Shown: piece after piece, positions 1-9,334 of the stretch
Numbering within the stretch: position 1 is the stretch's first letter
How the letters are laid out: each line of letters starts with the position of its first letter
DNA from: HK1 sp965202875
GTDB lineage: Bacteria; Pseudomonadota; Gammaproteobacteria; HK1
Assembly: GCA_965202875.1 (NCBI GenBank)
Contig: OZ241870.1
Span: forward strand, 2,728,001-2,792,000
DNA length: 64,000 nt
Direction of reading: 5' to 3'
The notes under the pieces: model-generated
The model's input: the letters and a program-made list of their open reading frames with translations, nothing else
The model's database searches: none
What the model was told of the DNA's origin: nothing
Made by a program: the position numbers and the translations under genes

Positions 1-1
1 C

Positions 2-757
2 GTGTTCATGCTCGGGGCGGCGCAGGGCGTGCTCGGTTGGTACATGGTCAGGAGCGGACTCGTGGACGAGCCGCGTGTGAGCCAGTACCGACTCGCGGCC
101 CACCTCTCACTCGCGGTGGTGATCTACCTCTGGCTGCTCGTGCTCGGGTTGCGCACGCTTGGCGGAGGCGCCCCGGGCGCGGGTGGCGGCGGCGACGGCG
201 ACGCTTCGGCGCGGCACGACGGCGGCAGGGATGCCGGCGGTCCGAGGGGGGAGCGTGGCAGCGTCGGCGACGCCGGTGCTCCCGGGTGGAGTGGCGCCTC
301 CGCCGCCCGGTGGCTGGCCCTCACCGCAGGAGCGTCGATCTTCGTCACTCTGGTCGCGGGTGCGTTCGTCGCCGGGTTGAAAGCCGGTCATGTCCATCCG
401 ACGTTTCCGAAGATGGGCGGGTTCTGGGTGCCGCCCGGGATGTTCGAACTCTCACCTTGGTGGCGGAACCTCTTCGAACACCCGGTCACCGCGCAATTTG
501 CGCACAGGGTGCTGGCGTTGGTGAGTTGCCTCGCAGTGCTCGCCGCCTGGGGCGCGAGCGCCGCGAGCGGTGCCCCGCGACGAGCCCGTCTCTGGGCACA
601 CGCAAGCCTGTTCACGGTGGTCGCGCAGATCATGCTCGGCGTCGCCACCCTGTTGCTCCACGTGCCGATTCCGCTGGCCGCCGGCCACCAAGCGGGGGCG
701 GTCGCGCTATTGACGTGCGTGGCGGGGCTCCACCATGCACTCGGTCGCCGGCTTTGA
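2..757 (+). CDS. ctaA: Heme A synthase (COX15/CtaA family), 5' end outside window
   Basis: This is the C-terminal part of the membrane enzyme that oxidises heme O to heme A for cytochrome c oxidase. The frame is open from the first bases, so the true start lies upstream. Several hydrophobic segments are visible: a first pair before residue 52, one near residue 110, and a last pair ending in a conserved heme-ligand context (GHQAGAV near residue 228). The His in AQFAHRVLAL (about residue 167) is a second ligand candidate. Residues about 53-100 form a Gly/Asp/Arg-rich hydrophilic stretch between membrane segments that is not normal for the family. The gene is otherwise intact to its stop. Family assignment is firm; the boundary of the low-complexity insert is approximate. 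Confidence 0.85.
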   Translation: MFMLGAAQGVLGWYMVRSGLVDEPRVSQYRLAAHLSLAVVIYLWLLVLGLRTLGGGAPGAGGGGDGDASARHDGGRDAGGPRGERGSVGDAGAPGWSGASAARWLALTAGASIFVTLVAGAFVAGLKAGHVHPTFPKMGGFWVPPGMFELSPWWRNLFEHPVTAQFAHRVLALVSCLAVLAAWGASAASGAPRRARLWAHASLFTVVAQIMLGVATLLLHVPIPLAAGHQAGAVALLTCVAGLHHALGRRL

Positions 758-1290
758 GCCGCGAAGCCTCTTCGCCGGGCAGCAGTCGATCCATCTCGCC
801 GGCCGCCGGCCATCGGGCAGGAGCGACCGCGCTGCCGGAGGACGTCACGGTACCTCGGCACGTACCGGGCCACCGAATCCTGGGCCGCGCGATCACTTCC
901 CCGGATCTTGCGGGGCCCCGGGTGTTCGGGCGCCGACGCCGACGACAAGCGCCACGGCCTGGGGGATCTCAGGGCATCGGGACGTTCGCCGAAGCGGCGG
1001 GGAGTGCCAGGCTTTCGGAGCGGGGAGGACTGCACCCTTTGCCGCGGCACGACGCTTCGGGCGCCAAGCGGCAGGCCGGCCTCTTCCCTTGTGCGGGAGC
1101 GCCAGGACAGGGGGTGCTCGTGCTCCCGCTCGCTCCCCGGAGGGAGCAGCGCCCGTGACCACCACTTCCAGGCCGCTCCGATGGGGCGTCGCCAAAAATG
1201 ACGGACCGCCGAGCGACGTGCTTCTCGGCGTGCCGAAGAAAGCGCATGGTGTGAAGACCGCCCGCTGCCGTCGTGCTTTCCCTGGGACTC
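758..1290. other. Intergenic stretch without recognisable gene
   Basis: About 530 GC-rich bases between the end of ctaA and the end of the convergent TPR gene. Open frames exist on both strands but none has recognisable composition or motifs. No strong hairpin terminator was found by eye. Confidence 0.5.
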
Positions 1291-2982
1291 TCACGGGTCG
1301 CGAGCGGAGACGCGCGGTCCGCGGCCGCGCCGGCACAGACACGAGGACTCGATCGGCACGTCCGTCCTCGCAAGCGCCATGGCGAGCCTAGGGGCGATCA
1401 GCTCCGCCTCCGCCCGCTTGCCCAGGCGCATCAGGCATTCGTGAAATCCATGCAGGCTCCAGACGTTCTCCGGATGTCGGCAGGTTCGGGACAGGGTGTC
1501 GTCGAGCCCGAGGTCGGCCCGGTAGACGGCCTCTGCCTCATCGACCCGGCCCTGCTCCAGCAGGAGCGCGCCGAGCGCGTGCCGTGGCTGCTGCATCCAG
1601 CCCCAGGGCTCGTCGTAGGGAAGCGCGTCGGCAAGCCGGGCCGCCGCCCTCAGGTGCTCGAACGCGGCCTCGTGCTCGCCCGTTCGGTACTCCACCTCGC
1701 CGTGCAGCATTTCGGCCGCGACGGCGAGGATGTCGAGACAGGTGTTGTTGAACACGGTGCGCGTGGCGGGCACCCGGTCCACCGCGGTCTCGAAACGCGC
1801 CCGCTCGGCCACGGCCGCGGGCACGTCCTCCAGCACCGCGTGAGCGAGCCCCTTGGCGTAGTGCAGCATCGCGGTGGTCGTGCAGTAGAGCGTACGGTCC
1901 GCCGGCGGATCCATGGCGAGGATCTCGCGCCATCGGCCGAAGCGGATGGGTGCGTGCACCTGCATTGCCACATAGCCCTCCAGCCAGTCGGCCATCGGTG
2001 GGCTCTCCACGCGGAGCACCGATTCGGAAATGACCTCCAGCAGGCCCGCCGTCGCCTCCGTCGCGGCGCGGTAACGGCCGAGGAGCATCGCCCCGTAGAG
2101 CATGAAGTGGTAGTCGTGGGCGAACGAGAGCGCGTACCAGGGCCCGGGGGCCTCGCGATCGGAATACTTCCGGTCCGCGGCGATGGCGCGGGCGTTCCAC
2201 TCCACCGCCGCGTTGTAGTCCCCGCACTGGACGTCGATATGGGTAGGCATATGCCGGAGGTGCGCCCCGTCGGGCACGAGGTCGCGCAGGCGGTCGGCCG
2301 CGCGGAGCGCCCGTTCCGGGTGCGGGGACATCTCCAGAACATGGATGTACATGTGCAGCAGGCCGGGATGGTCGGTCCCGCCCGCGGCTTCCCGGGCGCC
2401 GATGCCTTCTTCGAGCGCCGCCAGCGCTTCGAGGGTGTCCGCGCCTTCCGCCGGGTCGCCCGTCCCGAGATCCCAGAGGGCCCAGGGCGTGCGGTTCATG
2501 AGGGCCTCGGCGAACAGCGCACACACGTCCGGGTCGCGCGGGAACGCCCGGTGCACCTCCCGCATCGCGTCGGCGTAGCCGTCGTTCCACCGGTCGAAGT
2601 CGCCGTCCGGCTCCGGTGAGGGATAGCGCCGTGCGAGCGCCTCGACGAGCGCGCGCTCGACCGGCTCCACGTTTCCGATGCAGCCGAGCGCCTCCCGGGT
2701 GGCGGCCCGGACCTCGCGTAGCGTGGCCTTGAGATCGAGAGGGTCGAACTTGCTCCACGGCTTGTTGTAGTAAGGCCCGGCGGCGTAGCCGATCCCCCAC
2801 CAGGCCATCGCGCAGCCGGGGTCGTGCCCGGTTGCCCGCCGGAAGCAGCGCACCGCTTCCTCGTGGTTGAAGGCGTAGCACCACACGAGCCCCCGGTCGA
2901 ACCAGCGTTGCGCCTCGGCCGAGCGGGTGGAGACGGTACGGGTGTAGGTGCCGAGATCGTAGTAGTCGCCGGTGTTCGTCAT
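1291..2982 (-). CDS. Tetratricopeptide-repeat protein, TTC38-like
   Basis: 563 residues, soluble, with no signal peptide or membrane segment. The N-terminus reads as a first TPR pair (WFDRGLVWCYAFNHEEAVRC, then the DPGCAMAWWGIGYAAG motif). This matches the uncharacterised TTC38-like family, which has 5-6 degenerate TPRs. Further helical repeats cover the middle (HMPTHIDVQCGDYNAAVEWN) and the end (LEQGRVDEAEAVYRADL). The protein probably acts as a scaffold; no enzymatic motif is visible. Start ATG at 2982 is preceded by an AGGGGACGG-like stretch. Function beyond protein interaction is unknown. It stands alone, convergent with ctaA and divergent from the relic at 3165. Confidence 0.75.
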   Translation of the reverse strand: MTNTGDYYDLGTYTRTVSTRSAEAQRWFDRGLVWCYAFNHEEAVRCFRRATGHDPGCAMAWWGIGYAAGPYYNKPWSKFDPLDLKATLREVRAATREALGCIGNVEPVERALVEALARRYPSPEPDGDFDRWNDGYADAMREVHRAFPRDPDVCALFAEALMNRTPWALWDLGTGDPAEGADTLEALAALEEGIGAREAAGGTDHPGLLHMYIHVLEMSPHPERALRAADRLRDLVPDGAHLRHMPTHIDVQCGDYNAAVEWNARAIAADRKYSDREAPGPWYALSFAHDYHFMLYGAMLLGRYRAATEATAGLLEVISESVLRVESPPMADWLEGYVAMQVHAPIRFGRWREILAMDPPADRTLYCTTTAMLHYAKGLAHAVLEDVPAAVAERARFETAVDRVPATRTVFNNTCLDILAVAAEMLHGEVEYRTGEHEAAFEHLRAAARLADALPYDEPWGWMQQPRHALGALLLEQGRVDEAEAVYRADLGLDDTLSRTCRHPENVWSLHGFHECLMRLGKRAEAELIAPRLAMALARTDVPIESSCLCRRGRGPRVSARDP

Positions 2983-3164
2983 TTCACCGTCCCCTTCTCA
3001 CCCCGATGGGCCGATGACAGCAGATCCACGCATCGCGAACCGGTGGGTCCGGAGACTGCGACGTCCGCGCGTGAACCCGCGCCGCCTTTGCCTCCCCTTT
3101 CCTCCAATCGCCGCACACTCTGTATTTCCATGATCCGTTGTCAATCGGGACGGCCTTGATTCGG

Positions 3165-3407
3165 CAGGGTCCCGAGCGAAATCCCCAGGTCGATGCGGCC
3201 GTGATCGCGGGCGTCAGCCTGCGCGGAGGCATCGGCCGGATCGAGAACGTGATCCTCGGCGCATTGTTCATCGGGCTCGTCCGGAACGGAATGAATCTGG
3301 CCCACATCGAGTCCTGCCTCCAGATCGTGGTCATCGGCGCGCTGCCGATCCTTGCCGTGGTCGCGGACCAGTTCCGACTGCGCTACGCCGCCGGTCTGAG
3401 GGATTGA
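3165..3407 (+). pseudogene. C-terminal remnant of a sugar ABC transporter permease (RbsC-like)
   Basis: About 80 residues match the end of ribose/xylose-type permeases: a Gly-rich loop (VIAGVSLRGGIGR) followed by two hydrophobic helices (LGALFIGLVRNGMNL and VVIGALPILAVVADQF). A full permease has about 320 residues, so roughly three quarters is missing. No matching upstream coding sequence precedes it. The stop at 3405-3407 is where the family normally ends, so this is a 5'-truncated relic and not a separate gene. No ATPase or binding protein gene is adjacent. Confidence 0.7.
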
Positions 3408-3723
3408 CGACATGTTGCGCGTGGCCACGGAGACACCCTTGCCACCTTCGGTTTGAACGACGTTGCAGCTACTTCATGGTCGGGACCGTGGTGTCCGCCG
3501 ACATGGATTCTGATCGGGCAAATGCAGCCGAACATGCCGGTGCGCTTCGTTTCCGTCGACATGGAGGCGGCGCTCGCGGCCCGCCGCGGCCCGCCGGAGT
3601 GCGTGCGGGACCGTCGTCCCGGTCGGTGGCGCTGGGTTGCGCGCGTTGCGCTTAGAATTTTTCCTCCGGCCTTCCGCAACGTCGGCGGCAAACCGTCCTT
3701 GATCGATCGCGGGTGAATTGTCC
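3408..3723. other. Intergenic stretch upstream of SDR gene
   Basis: About 315 bases with no convincing gene. They probably hold the promoter of the SDR gene, but no clear promoter hexamers or operator could be assigned. Confidence 0.4.
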
Positions 3724-4488
3724 ATGGAACTGTTCGATCTCACGGGAAAGATCGCGATCGTGACCGGCGGCAACGGCGGCATCGGGTTGGGAATGGCCCG
3801 CGGGCTCGCACGCGCCGGGGCGAACGTCGCGGTGGTTGCGCGCGACGCCGCGAAATCGGCGCTCGCGATCTCCGAGCTTGAGGCGATCGGCGCCGAAGCG
3901 ATCTCGATCGAGGCGGACGTCACCGAATCCGACGCACACCGGCGCATGGCCGAGACCGCGGCGGAACGCTTCGGCGGAATCGACATCCTGGTCAACAACG
4001 CCGGCATCAACATCCGCAAGCGCCCGGAAGTCATGAGCGAGGACGAGTGGCGCACGGTGATGGACACGAACGTCACGAGCGCGTTCCTCGCCTCCAGGGC
4101 GTGCTACCCGTTCATGAAGCGCGCGGGCCGCGGCAAGATCCTCAACAACGGTTCGATGATGTCGATCTTCGGAGCGCCGTGGGCGCCGGCCTACGCCGCG
4201 TCGAAGGGCGGCATGGTGCAGCTCACCAAGTCCCTCGCGACCGCATGGGCCGGCGACGGCATCCAGGTGAACTGCTTTCTGCCGGGGTGGATCGATACCC
4301 CGCTCACGGTCCGGGGGCGCAAGGACGTCGAAGGGTTGCACGAGCGGATCATCGCCCGCACGCCGGCCGGACGCTGGGGGAAGATCGAGGACCTCGAGGG
4401 CATCGCGGTGTTCCTGGCGAGCCGCGCGTCCGATTTCATCACCGGCGCCGTGATCCCGGTGGATGGCGGATTTTCGGTCATGGTGTGA
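3724..4488 (+). CDS. SDR-family oxidoreductase
   Basis: 254 residues, the size of classical short-chain dehydrogenases. The Rossmann glycine motif TGGNGGIG is at residues 14-21, NNAG at 91-94, the catalytic Ser near 144, and YAASK at 157-161. The C-terminus ends with the conserved IPVDGGFSVMV strand. The overall pattern resembles gluconate 5-dehydrogenase and related sugar or polyol dehydrogenases, but the substrate cannot be read from sequence. I prefer ATG 3724 over the in-frame TTG six bases earlier, because the N-terminus MELFDLTGKIAIVTGG is the usual length. It is the first of three co-directional genes with a dioxygenase and an acyl-CoA synthetase, spaced too widely to be a tight operon. 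Confidence 0.88.
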   Translation: MELFDLTGKIAIVTGGNGGIGLGMARGLARAGANVAVVARDAAKSALAISELEAIGAEAISIEADVTESDAHRRMAETAAERFGGIDILVNNAGINIRKRPEVMSEDEWRTVMDTNVTSAFLASRACYPFMKRAGRGKILNNGSMMSIFGAPWAPAYAASKGGMVQLTKSLATAWAGDGIQVNCFLPGWIDTPLTVRGRKDVEGLHERIIARTPAGRWGKIEDLEGIAVFLASRASDFITGAVIPVDGGFSVMV

Positions 4489-4755
4489 CGCCGGTTCGAC
4501 AGAGGGCCCGGCGCGCAATCCGCCGATCCGGCGAGAGCGATGACCCTTGCCCGCACGGAGATACACTCGACCGAGGGCCGGTGACCGGGCAGGGGCCGGG
4601 ACGAAGCTGCGCCGCGGACCGACCGCCACAGGGAGCGTGGGTTGCACTTCGGGCAGGAAGGATCCGGGTTTTGCGAAAAATTCGGAACCTGGTTGCGCGG
4701 CGTCCGCCGGCTTCTACAATGGCCGACCGGCTCCGGAAGTCCGGGAGGGAGCGCC

Positions 4756-5583
4756 ATGTTGGAGACACGGCGGCTTTGCGGCGCGCTTGGCGCCGAAGCC
4801 CGGGGAGTGGCTCTCTCGAAACCGTTGGGCGATGACGTTGCCCGGAGCCTCGTCGATGCGTTCCACGAACATCTGGTGCTCGTGTTCCGCGATCAATCGC
4901 TCGATCCGGCCGCGCAGATTGCGTTCACCCGGCTCTTCGGCGAGCCACAGGAGCATCCGCTACGCACCCGCGCGACCGTCGAAGGCTTCCCCGAGGTGCT
5001 GGTCATCGAGACCCGCCCCGGCCGCATCGGCGCACGCAACGACTACTGGCATTCCGACATCTCGCACGCGGAACGCCCGCCGGCCGCGTCGATCCTTCAC
5101 GCATTCGCGATCCCCGAAGGGCTCGGCGACACGATGTTCTGCAACATGTATCGGGCGCTGGACACCCTCTCGCCCGGGATGCAGCGCCTGCTCGACGGCA
5201 TGGAGGCGATACACAGCGCGGAAGCGACGATGCGCCGGGCCGAGGAGAAGGGGACCGACGCGCTCCCCGTCGAGCGTGTGCCGCCGCCGCTGGCCCATCC
5301 GGTGCTGCGCACCCACCCGCACACTCGCCGCCGGGCACTGTTCGTGAACCCGCACTTCACGGTGTCGTTCGCGGGGATGACACGAGAGGAGAGCGCGCCG
5401 CTGCTCGACTACCTCACCGCGCACTCGACGCCCCCGGAGAACGTCTACCGGCACCGCTGGGCAGCCGGCGACGTGGTGATCTGGGACAATCGCTGCACCA
5501 TGCACTACGCGGTCCGCGATTACGACGCCACCGTCCACCGCAAGCACCACCGCACCACCGCGAGCGGCGAGCGCCCATTCTGA
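4756..5583 (+). CDS. TauD/TfdA-family Fe(II)/2-oxoglutarate dioxygenase
   Basis: 275 residues. Iron ligands are visible as the HxD motif in DYWHSD (H99, D101) and the distal His in NRCTMHYAV (about H250). The following RKHHRTT region supplies basic residues for 2-oxoglutarate. ATG 4756 is chosen because GGGAGGG lies 5-12 bases upstream; the open frame itself continues further 5' without family similarity. Such enzymes hydroxylate small carboxylates, sulfonates or phenoxy acids, with release of CO2 and succinate. The exact substrate is unknown. A PhyH-type dioxygenase at 12397-13311 gives a second member of the wider 2-oxoglutarate oxygenase superfamily in the window. Confidence 0.88.
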   Translation: MLETRRLCGALGAEARGVALSKPLGDDVARSLVDAFHEHLVLVFRDQSLDPAAQIAFTRLFGEPQEHPLRTRATVEGFPEVLVIETRPGRIGARNDYWHSDISHAERPPAASILHAFAIPEGLGDTMFCNMYRALDTLSPGMQRLLDGMEAIHSAEATMRRAEEKGTDALPVERVPPPLAHPVLRTHPHTRRRALFVNPHFTVSFAGMTREESAPLLDYLTAHSTPPENVYRHRWAAGDVVIWDNRCTMHYAVRDYDATVHRKHHRTTASGERPF

Positions 5584-5737
5584 GCGTTGCGTTGCGCCCC
5601 GCCGGCGCACGGCCTCGGAGTGCGGGTGCGCATCATCACCGTCGCGGGTCCACGGACCGGCGGGGAGTACCGTCATTTCCCGAGATGGTCCCGGTTCCGG
5701 TGAAGGCGGCGGGAATCCGCGACGAGGAGTATCGAGA

Positions 5738-7420
5738 ATGAGCACAGAGCGAGGCACGACGAACCCCTTCGAGACGGCCCTCGACCGCACCCCGGCAAAC
5801 TACGTGCCGCTCACGCCGCTCACCTTCATCGAGCGCGCCGCCTCGGTCTGGCCCGACCACCCTTCGGTCATCCACGGCGAGCGCCGTTTCGACTGGGCCG
5901 GAACCTACGCGCGCTGCCGCCGCCTCGCCTCGGCGCTCGCGCAACGCGGCATCGGCATCGGGGACTGCGTGGCGGTCTTCGCGCCGAACGTCCCGGCGAT
6001 CTACGAGGCCAGCTTTGGCGTGCCGATGCTCGGCGCGGTGCTCAACACCATCAACGTGCGGCTCGACCCGGCGACCATCGCGTTCATCCTGGAGCACGGC
6101 GAGGCGAAGGCGCTGCTCACCGACCGCGAGCTCTCGCCGGTGGTCGCGGATGCGCTCTCCCGGATGGAGCGCCCGCCGCTGGTCATCGACGTCGACGACG
6201 CCCTCGCGGCCGGCGGGGAGCGCATCGGTGCGGTCGAGTACGAGGCGTTCATCGAAGAGGGAGACCCCGAGTTCGACTGGTCGGGCCCCGACGACGAATG
6301 GCGCGCGATCTCGCTCAACTACACCTCGGGCACCACCGGGAACCCGAAGGGCGTCGTCTACCACCACCGCGGCGCCTATCTCAACGCGCTCTCGAACGCC
6401 ATCGGCTGGGACCTCGCGCACCATCCCGTCTACCTGTGGACCCTGCCGATGTTCCACTGCAACGGATGGTGCTTCCCGTGGACGCTGGCGGCGGTGGGCG
6501 GGACCAGCGTCTGTACGCGCCGGGTGGAAGCCGGTGCGATCTACGCAGCGATCGCCGACGAGGGCGTGACCCATCTCTGCGGGGCGCCGGTGGTGCTCGG
6601 GATGATCCTGAACGCGGGCGAGGACGAGCGGCGCCCGTTCCCGCATCCGGTGCACGTGATGACCGCCGCCGCGCCCCCGCCCGCCGCGGTGCTAGAACGC
6701 ATGGAGCGCGAGGGATTCAAGGTGACCCACGTCTACGGGCTCACCGAGACCTACGGCCCCGCGGTGATCTGCGCGTGGAAGAAGGAATGGGACGCGCTCC
6801 CGATGCCGGAGCAGGCGGAGCGCAAGTCGCGCCAGGGCGTGCGCTACCACGCGCTCGACGCCCTGGAGGTGATGGACCCGGAGACGATGCTCCCGGTGGC
6901 GAGGGACAGCGAGACCCTGGGCGAGGTGATGTTCCGCGGCAACGTCGTGATGAAGGGCTACCTCAAGAACCCGGCCGCCACCGGGGAGGCGTTCGCAGGC
7001 GGCTGGTTCCACTCCGGAGACCTCGGGGTCGTGCATCCCGACGGCTACATCCAGCTCAAGGACCGGTCCAAGGACATCATCATCTCGGGCGGGGAGAACA
7101 TCTCCTCGATCGAGGTCGAGGACGCCCTCTACCGCCACCCGGCGGTGCTCGAAGCCGCCGTCGTGGCCCGCCCCGACGAGAGGTGGGGCGAGACCCCCTG
7201 CGCCTTCGTGACCCTGCGCGAGGGAGCGGGAGAGGTCACCGAAGACGACCTCATCGCCTTCTGCCGGGAACACCTCGCGCGCTTCAAGGCGCCCCGGACG
7301 GTGGTGTTCGGTCCACTGCCGAAGACCTCGACCGGCAAAACCCAGAAGTTCAAGCTGCGCGAGCGTGCCGGGTCGTTGCGGGAAGCGGCCCCAAGGCCGG
7401 ATCACTCACGATGGAAGTGA
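5738..7420 (+). CDS. Acyl-CoA synthetase (AMP-forming)
   Basis: 560 residues, full length for an ANL-superfamily acyl-CoA ligase. The P-loop-like adenylation motif YTSGTTGNPKGV is near residue 196. YGLTETYGP is near 335, the hinge SGD motif is in WFHSGDLGVVHPDGY, and the C-terminal lysine motif is PKTSTGKTQKF. The pattern is that of medium- to long-chain or aryl acyl-CoA synthetases without signal peptide. The enzyme forms an acyl-adenylate from ATP and acid, then the CoA thioester. An ATG start with GAGGAG about 9 bases upstream supports the start. The neighbouring TauD enzyme may act on a related carboxylate, but nothing in the sequence proves a joint pathway. Confidence 0.9.
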   Translation: MSTERGTTNPFETALDRTPANYVPLTPLTFIERAASVWPDHPSVIHGERRFDWAGTYARCRRLASALAQRGIGIGDCVAVFAPNVPAIYEASFGVPMLGAVLNTINVRLDPATIAFILEHGEAKALLTDRELSPVVADALSRMERPPLVIDVDDALAAGGERIGAVEYEAFIEEGDPEFDWSGPDDEWRAISLNYTSGTTGNPKGVVYHHRGAYLNALSNAIGWDLAHHPVYLWTLPMFHCNGWCFPWTLAAVGGTSVCTRRVEAGAIYAAIADEGVTHLCGAPVVLGMILNAGEDERRPFPHPVHVMTAAAPPPAAVLERMEREGFKVTHVYGLTETYGPAVICAWKKEWDALPMPEQAERKSRQGVRYHALDALEVMDPETMLPVARDSETLGEVMFRGNVVMKGYLKNPAATGEAFAGGWFHSGDLGVVHPDGYIQLKDRSKDIIISGGENISSIEVEDALYRHPAVLEAAVVARPDERWGETPCAFVTLREGAGEVTEDDLIAFCREHLARFKAPRTVVFGPLPKTSTGKTQKFKLRERAGSLREAAPRPDHSRWK

Positions 7421-7833
7421 GATCTTGAGCGGAAACATTGCAGGAATCCATCGTCGGCATCGCGAGCGCCATCGTTATTTGTACGGCGGATTTTCGGCGT
7501 TTTCATGGTTTCGTTCTCCGATGGTGCGCCTGTCCGGCGCGTTGCCTTCCCTCCCGGCAAATGGGAGAGACGTCTCTCGCCGCCCCGAAGGCGGGATGCC
7601 GCGAATGGGTGGAGCGCGCGGCTCCCCGTTGAAGGAACGCGAGGCGATCTGGAAGGAGCGCCGGTGAACTCGTCCTGGGGATGCCGAGACGCCAACTCAG
7701 GAAAAGACGGCGGTGCGCTCGTCATGACCGACCCTGGACGGCCCGTAGCGCGCTCCCCGCATCCGTGTGCGCAGGGATTCCGGCGGGCGGTGCGCACCTC
7801 CCGACCCCCGCTTACGCGGGGGCAGGCTAGCCG

Positions 7834-8078
7834 GTGAGCCGGCCGAGCGCTTCCCGATCGGCCTCGGCCTCTGCACACAGGGCGCGCGCTTCGGCCTGCC
7901 ATGCCTCGCGGTCGGTGCGTGCTTCGGCGCACATGGCCTGCATTTCGGACCGGATGCTGTTGCCGCTGGTGATGTCGAGGCCAGCCAGCGCGAGGCCAAC
8001 GGTCACGATGGCGATGGTTTTGGCTGAGCTTGAACATGGGGGAGCCACCGGCTGGGGCGCAGGCCGCAACGAGTGTCC
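7834..8078 (-). pseudogene. Frameshifted small membrane/coiled-coil gene, left arm of an inverted repeat
   Basis: Read on the minus strand, the segment starts MFKLSQ at about 8040. A two-base deletion (CAAAACCATC where the intact relative at 8701 has CAGGAAACCATC) then shifts the frame. The shifted frame continues with a hydrophobic helix (IAIVTVGLALAGLDIT) and a charged helix of repeating EARxDRE units. The DNA is nearly identical, in inverted orientation, to about 9055-9297, including the same deletion. The family is a short protein with one membrane helix plus coiled coil; its function is unknown to me. Confidence 0.65.
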
Positions 8079-8181
8079 GCGATCGTCGCATAGCTCGAAA
8101 GGTCCGTGATGACCCCGATCGGGCGGGGTTGCCGCGGTCCCGCGACATGCGCCTTGTGCCGGAAAGCCGCCGAAGAAGCAC

Positions 8182-8290
8182 GGAGTTCGCTCGCACTCAT
8201 CGTCGCCATCATCGGCACCGGCGCCATGCTCGCCGGGTTGCACGCGCCGCGAGTCCGCGCCGCCCGCGTAACCGTTCCACGAGGAACGCC
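8182..8290 (+). pseudogene. Remnant of a small single-helix membrane protein gene
   Basis: One frame reads SSLALIVAIIGTGAMLAGL. This resembles the membrane helix of another short membrane/coiled-coil protein type that often sits beside DUF1640-like genes. The coiled-coil part that should follow is missing, and the frame continues into Arg/Pro-rich noise. It is placed only by the hydrophobic stretch, so confidence is low. Confidence 0.35.
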
Positions 8291-8636
8291 ATGAACACCG
8301 CAACCTTCGACACCTGCGCCGCCGTCAAGACACTCCGGGAAGCGGGCGCCGGTGAAGCGATGGCGGAAGCGATCGTGAACACCGTCAGCGCCACGGCCGG
8401 CGTCGACCGGGACAAGCCCGCGACGAAGGCGGACCCCGCCGGAACCCGCACCCGAGCTCGCCGCCCTCGAAGTCCGGTTGACGTGGCGCCTGGTGGACAT
8501 CGCCACCGCTATCGTCGCCGCCGTGAAGCTGATCCCCGGACTCGACATGACTGCAGCGGGTCCTCTTCCACCCGCCTATCGGGAAGCCGTGAAGCTGGTG
8601 CACGTGCCCTACCTCGATACGGGCGCAGGCCCGTGA
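8291..8636 (+). pseudogene. DUF1640-like coiled-coil membrane protein, frameshifted
   Basis: The ATG at 8291 starts MNTATFDTCAAVKTLREAGA, the typical N-terminus of small bacterial DUF1640/CCDC90-like proteins (predicted coiled coil plus C-terminal membrane helix). Near 8445 the frame shifts by one. The second frame (from 8451) reads ELAALEVRLTWRLVDIATAI and ends in a hydrophobic helix, with stop at 8634-8636. Both halves are needed for a normal protein, so this copy is broken or a sequencing indel. A second broken DUF1640 copy is at 33897-34146. Confidence 0.65.
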
Positions 8637-8700
8637 GGCATCCGTCGAGTTGCCGACGCCGCGCGTTCAGGCCACACTCGCCCCTCGAAGGGACCGCACC

Positions 8701-8865
8701 ATGTTCAAGCTCACCCAGGAAACCATCGCCATCGTGACCGTCGGCCTCACACTGGCCGGCTTCGTCATCTGCAGCACCAACGACATCCGCGCCGAAGCGC
8801 GCGCCGACCGCGAAGCCTTCGAGAAGCACATCACCCGGCTGATCCAGAGCCTGCTCCCGGCCTGA
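8701..8865 (+). CDS. Small membrane protein (54 aa), least damaged member of local family
   Basis: The start region reads MFKLTQETIAIVTVGLTLAG, followed by ARADREAF and HITRLIQSLLPA. One predicted membrane helix lies at residues 8-25, followed by a charged helix. Just after the stop another frame reads EQGRLSGIVEQMRTARR, which resembles the C-terminus of the two decayed copies. This gene has therefore probably also lost its tail by a late frameshift. No good Shine-Dalgarno is visible (AAGGGACC nearby). Function unknown. Confidence 0.5.
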   Translation: MFKLTQETIAIVTVGLTLAGFVICSTNDIRAEARADREAFEKHITRLIQSLLPA

Positions 8866-9054
8866 CCGGGGGAGCAGGGTCGGCTCAGCGGCATCGTCGA
8901 GCAGATGCGCACCGCCCGCCGGTAGCGCACACCCTCCGGGTTGTCGGCCGCCTGATCGGCCCGTTTGCGCGCGAGCCAAGGCATTGAGCGCCACCGAAGC
9001 GCTCGTCCGGCGCCGGCAGCGCCCCCAGGACGCCCAGGACGGCGCGGGACAGCC

Positions 9055-9334
9055 GAGCGCAACGCGGCCTGCGCTCCAGCCGGAGGCTCCCCCATGTTCA
9101 AGCTCAGCCAAAACCATCGCCGTCGTGACCGCTGGCCTCGCGCTGGCTGGCCTCGACATCACCAGCGGCAACAGCATCCGGTCCGAAATGCAGGCCATGT
9201 GCGCCGAAGCCCGTGCCGACCGCGAGGCGTGGCAGGCCGAGGCGCGCGCCCTGCGTGCAGAGGCCGGGGCCGATCGGGAAGCGCTCGGCCGACTCACCGG
9301 CGTCGTCGAGGAGGTACGCACCACCCGCCGGTGA
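9055..9334 (+). pseudogene. Frameshifted small membrane/coiled-coil gene, right arm of an inverted repeat
   Basis: ATG at 9094 gives MFKLSQ, then the same two-base deletion as in the left arm. The shifted frame encodes IAVVTAGLALAGLDIT followed by EARADREAWQAEARALRAEA and stops at 9332-9334. Similarity to the minus-strand copy at 7834-8078 extends about 35 bases upstream of the ATG. The two copies therefore arose by duplication after the deletion had already happened. Confidence 0.65.

Noticed and set aside
960..1160. CTLCRG-type reading that looked like a cytochrome c heme site
   Set aside because: The motif lacks the CxxCH histidine, and the surrounding frame has no cytochrome features.
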